The translations under genes were made by a program, and so were the position numbers. Under the pieces are notes generated by a model. That model was not told the origin of the DNA. It did not search any database and saw only the letters and a program-made list of their open reading frames with translations. A stretch of 64,000 nt of DNA from Ureibacillus thermophilus (GTDB lineage Bacteria > Bacillota > Bacilli > Bacillales_A > Planococcaceae): the NCBI RefSeq assembly GCF_042657185.1, contig NZ_JBHSNN010000013.1; one strand, 5' to 3'. Each line of letters starts with the position of its first letter. Position 1 is the stretch's first letter. Positions 58,785-64,000 of this stretch are shown one piece after another.

Positions 58785-60479
58785 ATGTCTGATAGAGTGT
58801 GGCTTAAACATTATCCTGCTGAAATACCGCATACATTGGAATATGAGGAAATTCCCGTACAAACCTTTTTGACGAGGGCTTATAAAAAGAGTCCAAAAAA
58901 GGTTGCCATCCATTTTATGGGAAGGGAACTGGATTATCAAGAGCTGTATGAATCAGCATTAAAATTTGCAAACTATTTGCGTTCTCTAGGGGTGGAAAAG
59001 GGCGATCGGGTAGCCATCATGTTGCCTAACTGTCCTCAGGCAGTTATTGCTTATTACGGTGTTTTATATGCAGGGGGAATTGTCGTTCAAACGAATCCGC
59101 TTTATACGGAAAGGGAATTGGAATATCAAATGGAGGATTCTGAAGCAAAAGTGATTTTAGCATTGGATATATTGTATCCAAGAATTATGAAAATAATACA
59201 CAATACTAAAATTGAAAACGTTATCATTACTGGGATTAAAGATTACCTTCCATTTCCAAAAAGCATTGTCTATCCATATATTCAAAAGAAACAATATGGT
59301 TTTAGCGTAAAAGTGGAACATCGAGGAAATACCCACTTGTTTACGGAAATTATGCGTCTGGAAGAACCAAAACCGATTGATGGAATTTCATTCAACTTTG
59401 AAGAAGATTTAGCCCTACTGCAATATACGGGTGGAACAACCGGAACTCCAAAAGGCGTAATGTTGACGCATAAAAATTTAATTTCCAACGCCATGATGTG
59501 TGATGCATGGCTGTATAAGTGCCAAGAAGGAAAAGAAGTTGTGCTTGGGCTATTGCCGTTCTTCCATGTATATGGCATGACAACGGTGTTAATCTTAACA
59601 ATCATGAAATCCAATAAGATGGTGTTGCTTCCAAAATTTGATGTAGAGCAAGTACTAAAAACCATTCAAAAACAGAAGCCAACACTGTTCCCAGGGGCAC
59701 CGACGATGTATATCGGCATTTTGAACCATCCGGATTTGAAAAAATATGATTTATCTTCCATCAATGCATGTATCAGTGGTTCAGCGCCTCTGCCTGTAGA
59801 AGTGCAAGAAAAATTTGAAGAAGTGACAGGCGGTAAACTAGTAGAAGGATATGGTTTAACTGAAACTTCGCCGGTAACCCATGCAAACTTTATTTGGGAT
59901 AAACGGGTAATAGGCTCCATTGGAGTTCCTTGGCCGGATACGGAAGCTGTCATTTTGAATGCGGAAGAGAATAAAATTTTGCCTCCGGGGGAAATCGGGG
60001 AAATTGCGATTCGCGGACCGCAAGTGATGAAAGGATATTGGAAACGTCCGGAAGAAACAGCAAAGGTATTTGTTGATGGCTGGCTTTTAACCGGCGACTT
60101 GGGCTATATGGATGAAGAGGGCTTCTTCTATGTTGTGGACCGCAAAAAAGATATTATTATCGCTGGAGGATACAATATTTATCCTCGCGAAGTAGAAGAA
60201 GTATTATATGAACATGAAGCGGTTCAAGAATGCGTTGTTGTAGGTGTTCCACATCCATACAGAGGAGAAACGGTGAAAGCATACATCGTATTAAAAGAAG
60301 GAAAAACCGTGACAGAAGAAGAATTAGATAAACATTGCCGGAAAAATTTAGCTGCTTATAAAGTGCCGCGCATTTATGAATTTAGAGATTCATTGCCAAA
60401 AACAGCCGTTGGAAAAATCCTAAGAAGAACACTTGTCGAAGAAGAAAAGCAAAAAACAAAAGAGCTACAAGTGAAATAA
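58785..60479 (+). CDS. lcfA: Long-chain fatty-acid CoA ligase
   Basis: Activates fatty acids to acyl-CoA with ATP for beta-oxidation. It is 564 residues from ATG 58785, behind AAGGGGGA; the frame is open upstream over the promoter. AMP-binding signature LQYTGGTTGTPKGVMLTHKN near 210-229, YGLTETSPVT near 350, WLLTGDLGYMDEEGFFYVVD and KTAVGKILRRTL with the C-terminal catalytic lysine (about 550). It heads the set lcfA, fadR, enoyl-CoA hydratase, etfB and etfA, as in B. subtilis. FadR control is expected, although its operator is clear only before fadR. Confidence 0.94.
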   Translation: MSDRVWLKHYPAEIPHTLEYEEIPVQTFLTRAYKKSPKKVAIHFMGRELDYQELYESALKFANYLRSLGVEKGDRVAIMLPNCPQAVIAYYGVLYAGGIVVQTNPLYTERELEYQMEDSEAKVILALDILYPRIMKIIHNTKIENVIITGIKDYLPFPKSIVYPYIQKKQYGFSVKVEHRGNTHLFTEIMRLEEPKPIDGISFNFEEDLALLQYTGGTTGTPKGVMLTHKNLISNAMMCDAWLYKCQEGKEVVLGLLPFFHVYGMTTVLILTIMKSNKMVLLPKFDVEQVLKTIQKQKPTLFPGAPTMYIGILNHPDLKKYDLSSINACISGSAPLPVEVQEKFEEVTGGKLVEGYGLTETSPVTHANFIWDKRVIGSIGVPWPDTEAVILNAEENKILPPGEIGEIAIRGPQVMKGYWKRPEETAKVFVDGWLLTGDLGYMDEEGFFYVVDRKKDIIIAGGYNIYPREVEEVLYEHEAVQECVVVGVPHPYRGETVKAYIVLKEGKTVTEEELDKHCRKNLAAYKVPRIYEFRDSLPKTAVGKILRRTLVEEEKQKTKELQVK

Positions 60480-60490
60480 TGCATTTTTTA

Positions 60491-60544
60491 TTGACAGAAA
60501 GTTCATAAAATTATAATATGAAAATATGAATGAATAATCATTCA
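60491..60544 (+). promoter_or_regulatory. fadR promoter and FadR operator
   Basis: TTGACA (60491-60496) and TATAAT (60512-60517) have a short 15-base spacing. At 60527-60544 TGAATGAATAATCATTCA is a perfect 18-bp palindrome that equals the B. subtilis FadR consensus TGAATGANTANTCATTCA, about ten bases after the -10. The repressor would block its own operon (established for B. subtilis FadR, inferred here). Confidence 0.85.
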
Positions 60545-60575
60545 TATTTTCATATTTTTTTGGTGGTGAACATCT

Positions 60576-61160
60576 ATGAGTCGAGATAAGCCAAAATATA
60601 TGCAGATTATAGATGCTGCTGTTATTGCCATTGCAGAAAATGGCTACCATCAAACGCAAATCTCGAAAATCGCAAAGCAAGCTGGTGTAGCAGACGGGAC
60701 TATTTACTTATATTTTAAAAATAAAGAGGATATTTTAATTTCATTGTTTAAAGAGAAGATGAACGTCTTTATTGAAAATTTAAAAGAGATCATCAAAACC
60801 GAGTCCAGTGCTACAGATAAGCTCTCAAAAATGATTGATAACCATTTTAACGTGCTTGCTAACGACCATTATCTTGCAACGGTTACCCAATTAGAATTGC
60901 GTCAATCCAATAAAGAAATTCGGTTGAAAATAAATGCCATTTTAAAAGAATATTTGAAACTTCTCGATAATATATTGATAGAAGGCATGATGAATGGCGA
61001 ATTCAATCCAACGATGGATGTGAGAATAGCGCGGCAAATGGTTTTTGGAACAATTGATGAGACGATTACAACTTGGGTGATGAATGATTTTAGATACAAC
61101 CTCTTAGATAACATCCCTAAAGTAAAGCAATTATTGTTAAATGGGATAAAAAATAAATAA
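60576..61160 (+). CDS. fadR: TetR-family fatty-acid repressor FadR
   Basis: Acyl-CoA-responsive repressor of beta-oxidation, 194 residues, same length as B. subtilis FadR (YsiA). TetR helix-turn-helix: IIDAAVIAIAENGYHQTQIS and IAKQAGVADGTIYLYFKNKED. The ligand domain shows VTQLELRQSN and RQMVFGTIDETITTWVMND, near-identical to the B. subtilis protein. It starts at ATG 60576 after GGTGGTG, with a perfect FadR box in front. The enoyl-CoA hydratase gene begins 12 bases later, so the repressor is co-transcribed with its target genes. Confidence 0.95.
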   Translation: MSRDKPKYMQIIDAAVIAIAENGYHQTQISKIAKQAGVADGTIYLYFKNKEDILISLFKEKMNVFIENLKEIIKTESSATDKLSKMIDNHFNVLANDHYLATVTQLELRQSNKEIRLKINAILKEYLKLLDNILIEGMMNGEFNPTMDVRIARQMVFGTIDETITTWVMNDFRYNLLDNIPKVKQLLLNGIKNK

Positions 61161-61172
61161 AGGAGTGTCTTC

Positions 61173-61943
61173 ATGGAATTTCTAAGTTGGAAAGCAGAAG
61201 ACGGTGTTGCCATTGTAACTATTCATCGTCCACCAGCCAATGCACTTGCACAGCAGCTCATCCGCGAATTGGACGAATTATTGAATGAAATTGAGCAAAA
61301 TGACGATGTTCGCGTCGTTTTACTTCACGGGGAAGGACGTTTCTTTTCCGCTGGAGCAGATATTAAAGAATTTACAAGCCTCTCTTCTCCAGATCAGGCA
61401 GCTGCGCTTGCTGAAAACGGACAAACCGTGTTTAACCGTATCGAAGCCTTTCCAAAACCTGTGATTGCAGCCATTCACGGTGCGGCTTTAGGCGGAGGGT
61501 TGGAGCTTGCCATGAGCTGCCATATTCGCTATGTAGCAGAAGACGCAAAATTAGGTCTTCCAGAATTGAACCTTGGCATTATTCCCGGATTTGGAGGAAC
61601 GCAAAGACTTCCTCGCTATGTTGGAACTGCAAAAGCTGCTGAAATGATTTTTACAGGCGAGCCGATTACAGGCATTGAAGCTGTAGAGTGGGGGCTTGCA
61701 AACAAAGCTGTGCCACAAGAAGAATTATTGGGACAAGCATTGAAATTGGCGAAAAAAATTGCCAAAAAGAGCCCGGTTTCATTAAAATCAGCTATTCATG
61801 CATTGCAATATAGTAAAGCATCTTTTGAGGATGGACTTAAAGCTGAAGCAGAACAATTCGGCATTGTTTTCCAATCTGAAGATGCAAAAGAAGGTATACA
61901 AGCATTTATTGAAAAACGACAACCGACATTTAGCGGAAAATAA
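61173..61943 (+). CDS. fadB: Enoyl-CoA hydratase (FadB/YsiB type)
   Basis: Crotonase-fold enzyme hydrating trans-2-enoyl-CoA in beta-oxidation, 256 residues. Oxyanion-hole strands GRFFSAGADIKEF and HGAALGGGLELAMSC are present, and the catalytic glutamates lie in LPELNLGIIPGFGGTQRLPR (about 130-149). It starts at ATG 61173 after AAAGGAG. It sits between fadR and etfB in the operon. Substrate chain length is not determined. Confidence 0.93.
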   Translation: MEFLSWKAEDGVAIVTIHRPPANALAQQLIRELDELLNEIEQNDDVRVVLLHGEGRFFSAGADIKEFTSLSSPDQAAALAENGQTVFNRIEAFPKPVIAAIHGAALGGGLELAMSCHIRYVAEDAKLGLPELNLGIIPGFGGTQRLPRYVGTAKAAEMIFTGEPITGIEAVEWGLANKAVPQEELLGQALKLAKKIAKKSPVSLKSAIHALQYSKASFEDGLKAEAEQFGIVFQSEDAKEGIQAFIEKRQPTFSGK

Positions 61944-61965
61944 TGATTTGTAGGAGGTTATTTAC

Positions 61966-62739
61966 ATGAACATTTTCGTACTAATGAAACGAACTTTTGA
62001 TACAGAAGAAAAAATCGTGATTCAAGATGGAAAAATCCAAGAAGATGGCGCTGAATTCATTATTAACCCATATGATGAATATGCCATTGAAGAAGCCATT
62101 CAAGTTAGAGATCAACATGGCGGAAAAGTAACAGTGATTACAATCGGCAATGATGAGGCTGAAAAACAACTTCGTACAGCCCTTGCCATGGGAGCAGACG
62201 AAGCGGTTTTAATCAATACAGAAGATGATGTGGAAGAGTTGGACCATGCTGGTGCGGCTTATATTCTAGCAGAATATTTAAAAGATAAAGATCCGGATTT
62301 AATTTTAGCCGGAAATGTGGCTATTGACGGCGGTTCTGGACAAACTGGACCTCGTGTTGCCGACCTTTTAGGCATTAACTATGTAACAACTATTACAAAA
62401 CTTGAAATCGATGGAAACAACGTAAAAATCGTTCGCGATGTAGAAGGAGATTCTGAAATTATTGAAACAAGCTTGCCGCTGCTTGTAACAGCGCAACAAG
62501 GATTAAATGAACCAAGATATCCTTCTTTGCCTGGAATTATGAAAGCGAAGAAAAAACCGCTGGAAGAATTGGAATTGGACGATTTAGATATTGATGAAGA
62601 CGATGTGGAAACAAAAATTGAAACTGTGGAAGTATACTTACCGTCTGCAAAATCCGCTGGCCGCATCTTGCAAGGCGAGCTAAAAGATCAAGTAAAAGAA
62701 TTAGTGAACTTGCTGCATACTGAAGCAAAAGTCATTTAA
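61966..62739 (+). CDS. etfB: Electron-transfer flavoprotein beta subunit
   Basis: AMP-binding subunit of ETF, which carries electrons from acyl-CoA dehydrogenase to the quinone pool. It is 257 residues: MNIFVLMKRTFDTEEKI, NPYDEYAIEEAIQVRD, the AMP-site ALAMGADEAVLI and GNVAIDGGSGQTGPRVAD. It starts at ATG 61966 after AGGAGG, 22 bases after the hydratase. etfA follows after 74 bases. Confidence 0.95.
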   Translation: MNIFVLMKRTFDTEEKIVIQDGKIQEDGAEFIINPYDEYAIEEAIQVRDQHGGKVTVITIGNDEAEKQLRTALAMGADEAVLINTEDDVEELDHAGAAYILAEYLKDKDPDLILAGNVAIDGGSGQTGPRVADLLGINYVTTITKLEIDGNNVKIVRDVEGDSEIIETSLPLLVTAQQGLNEPRYPSLPGIMKAKKKPLEELELDDLDIDEDDVETKIETVEVYLPSAKSAGRILQGELKDQVKELVNLLHTEAKVI

Positions 62740-62813
62740 TTCGTCTATTCATTAAATAGTAGAAATGTAGCGTTATAGAACAATTTGATTCGTACAGTGA
62801 TGGAGGGAGTACA

Positions 62814-63791
62814 ATGTCAAAGAAAATATTAGTATTAGGTGAAGTTCGCGACGGTGCATTACGCAACGTTTCCTTTGAAGCAATTGCAGCAGCAAAACAA
62901 ATCTCAGACGGTGGAGAAGTGGTAGCTGCCCTATTAGGCCATGGAGTGGCAGACCTTGCTAATGAATTAATCGCTTATGGTGCAGATCGTGCAGTAGTTG
63001 TGGAACATCCACACTTAAAAACTTATACATCTGACGGTTTCAGCCAAGGATTGCTTGCCATTATTGAACAAGAAAAACCTGAAGGAATTGTCATCGGGCA
63101 CACAGCTTTAGGAAAAGACTTGGCGCCAAAAGTGGCTTCCCGCTTGCAGGCAGCATTGGTTTCTGATGTGACAGAAATTGAAGGCTCTGGCGATGATGCG
63201 CTATTTATCCGTCCAATCTATTCAGGTAAAGCATTTGAAAAAGTAAAAATTAAAGAAGGTCTTGTGTTTATTACTGTTCGTCCAAACAACATTGCACCTC
63301 TTGAAAAAGATGCAAGCCGAACAGGAAATGTGGATTCTCTTTCTGTGGAAATTACAAACTTGCGCACAATCGTGAAAGAAGTAATCCGCAACGCAACAAC
63401 AGGCGTTGACTTGACGGAAGCAAAAGTCATCGTTTCAGGCGGACGCGGTGTGAAATCTGCTGAAGGATTCAAACCGTTGAAAGAGCTTGCCGACTTATTA
63501 GGCGGTGCTGTAGGTGCTTCCCGCGGTGCTTGTGACGCAGGATACTGCGATTATGCAATGCAAATCGGACAAACAGGTAAAGTGGTAACTCCTGATTTAT
63601 ATATTGCGTGCGGTATTTCTGGAGCAATCCAGCACTTGGCAGGTATGTCCAACTCCAAAGTGATTGTTGCCATTAACAAAGATCCAGAAGCAAACATCTT
63701 CAAAGTTGCGGATTATGGAATTGTCGGCGACTTATTTGAAGTAGTTCCACTATTAATTGAAGAAGTAAAAGCGTTAAAAGTAAATTCATAA
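62814..63791 (+). CDS. etfA: Electron-transfer flavoprotein alpha subunit
   Basis: FAD-binding subunit of ETF, 325 residues. The N-terminal alpha/beta part pairs with EtfB. The C-terminal FAD domain has VSGGRGVKSAEGFKPLKELA, GAVGASRGACDAGYCDY, QIGQTGKVVTPDLYIACGIS-like sequence (about 262-281) and KDPEANIFKVADYGIVGD near 295. It starts at ATG 62814 after TGGAGGGAG. It is the last gene of the beta-oxidation operon in view; an IS1182-type end starts 27 bases after the stop. Confidence 0.95.
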   Translation: MSKKILVLGEVRDGALRNVSFEAIAAAKQISDGGEVVAALLGHGVADLANELIAYGADRAVVVEHPHLKTYTSDGFSQGLLAIIEQEKPEGIVIGHTALGKDLAPKVASRLQAALVSDVTEIEGSGDDALFIRPIYSGKAFEKVKIKEGLVFITVRPNNIAPLEKDASRTGNVDSLSVEITNLRTIVKEVIRNATTGVDLTEAKVIVSGGRGVKSAEGFKPLKELADLLGGAVGASRGACDAGYCDYAMQIGQTGKVVTPDLYIACGISGAIQHLAGMSNSKVIVAINKDPEANIFKVADYGIVGDLFEVVPLLIEEVKALKVNS

Positions 63792-63818
63792 TTTAGGAAA
63801 ATAAACACTTGCATGATG

Positions 63819-64000
63819 GAGGCTGGGACAAAACTAGCTTCTAGATAGGAAAAAGGAGAATTTGAGCCAACTCAAATTCTCCTTTTTCCATTTATCCCCA
63901 TTATTTTTGGTTAGTTGATCTTTGTTGACCGTGTATTTTCGTAAATTCACGGCCATTAAGGCAATGCCCATTTCATTTTCCACTTTCGATTTTCCTCGAA
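63819..64000 (-). mobile_element. End of an IS1182-family-like insertion sequence (cut by window edge)
   Basis: The element begins with GAGGCTGGGACA (63819-63830), the same 12 bp that end the family A repeats. The minus-strand transposase frame stops 3 bases inside this repeat. A 19-bp perfect inverted repeat (63848-63866 with 63871-63889, loop CCAA) lies within the coding end and next to the terminus, in the same relative place as the right hairpin of family A. The other end lies beyond the window. Confidence 0.7.
63834..64000 (-). CDS. Transposase C-terminus, IS1182-like (partial)
   Basis: 54 residues of the C-terminal end are visible. GKSKVENEMGIALMAVNLRK resembles the end of DDE transposases of the IS1182 family (G-x-x-x-V-x-x-E-x-G pattern followed by ALMAxNLRK). 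KKENLSWLKFSFFLSRS then forms the last residues before TAG 63834-63836. The segment ENLSWLKFSFF is encoded by the 19-bp inverted repeat. The catalytic core lies outside the window, so activity cannot be judged. Confidence 0.72.
   Translation of the reverse strand, partial: RGKSKVENEMGIALMAVNLRKYTVNKDQLTKNNGDKWKKENLSWLKFSFFLSRS

Overview
The window is a stretch of low-GC Firmicute chromosome. The gene order closely follows the dnaE-accDA-pfkA-pyk-citZ-icd-mdh-phoPR-polA-mutM-coaE-gapB-nrdR-dnaBI-thrS-infC-rpmI-rplT and pheST-rnhC-zapA-polX-mutS2-lcfA-fadR-etfBA blocks of Bacillus subtilis. A spore-protein gene (sspI), an SLH-domain envelope protein, hflKC between phoR and polA and an acc-linked GntR regulator point to a spore-forming Bacillales outside Bacillus proper. 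Planococcaceae/Caryophanaceae (Lysinibacillus/Ureibacillus-like) is my best guess; the genus is not determined.

Layout. 1-9.7 kb: 3' part of dnaE, a GntR regulator with its operator, accDA, pfkA, pyk, fxsA and a convergent AI-2E transporter. 9.7-16.2 kb: TCA genes citZ, icd and mdh, a MaoC-like hydratase and the phosphate two-component pair phoPR. 16.5-27.9 kb: hflKC, an unknown membrane protein, polA-mutM-coaE, gapB with a CcpN-type box, nrdR and dnaB-dnaI. 27.9-34.6 kb: T-box-controlled thrS, the infC-rpmI-rplT operon with its leader, ysdA/ysdB, a dimeric dUTPase and an M42 peptidase. 34.7-41.2 kb: solitary argF with ARG boxes, an SLH protein, a MarR regulator, sspI, and nadA-nadC divergent from a NifS-type desulfurase (nadB is missing). 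41.2-49.6 kb: a TrmH-family RNA methyltransferase, a lipocalin-like protein, T-box-controlled pheST, small unknown genes and a LysM-CAP protein. 50.0-51.5 kb: a predicted nuclease-helicase gene bracketed by two copies of a repeat. 51.8-63.8 kb: rnhC, zapA, cvpA, polX, mutS2, then the fatty-acid-oxidation genes lcfA, fadR, enoyl-CoA hydratase, etfB and etfA. The right edge enters a transposase gene on the minus strand.

The most unusual content is repetitive. Five copies of a 272-317 bp element (family A) carry 12-bp terminal inverted repeats GAGGCTGGGACA, and the same 12 bp end the IS1182-like element at the right edge. Two copies of a second ~180 bp element (family B) are also present. Every copy lies in sense orientation downstream of a plus-strand gene, mostly within 9-36 bp of the stop codon, and ends in a terminator-like hairpin. 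That hairpin shows compensatory base changes between copies, and in one copy it has been swapped for the ends of family B. Together this looks like a system of mobile, non-autonomous terminators.

Other points of note are two genes that appear to start at non-NUG codons (infC at ATT, as known in its family, and dnaI at ATC), two separate fatty-acid regulators with recognisable operators, and a consensus sigma-W promoter before ysdB.
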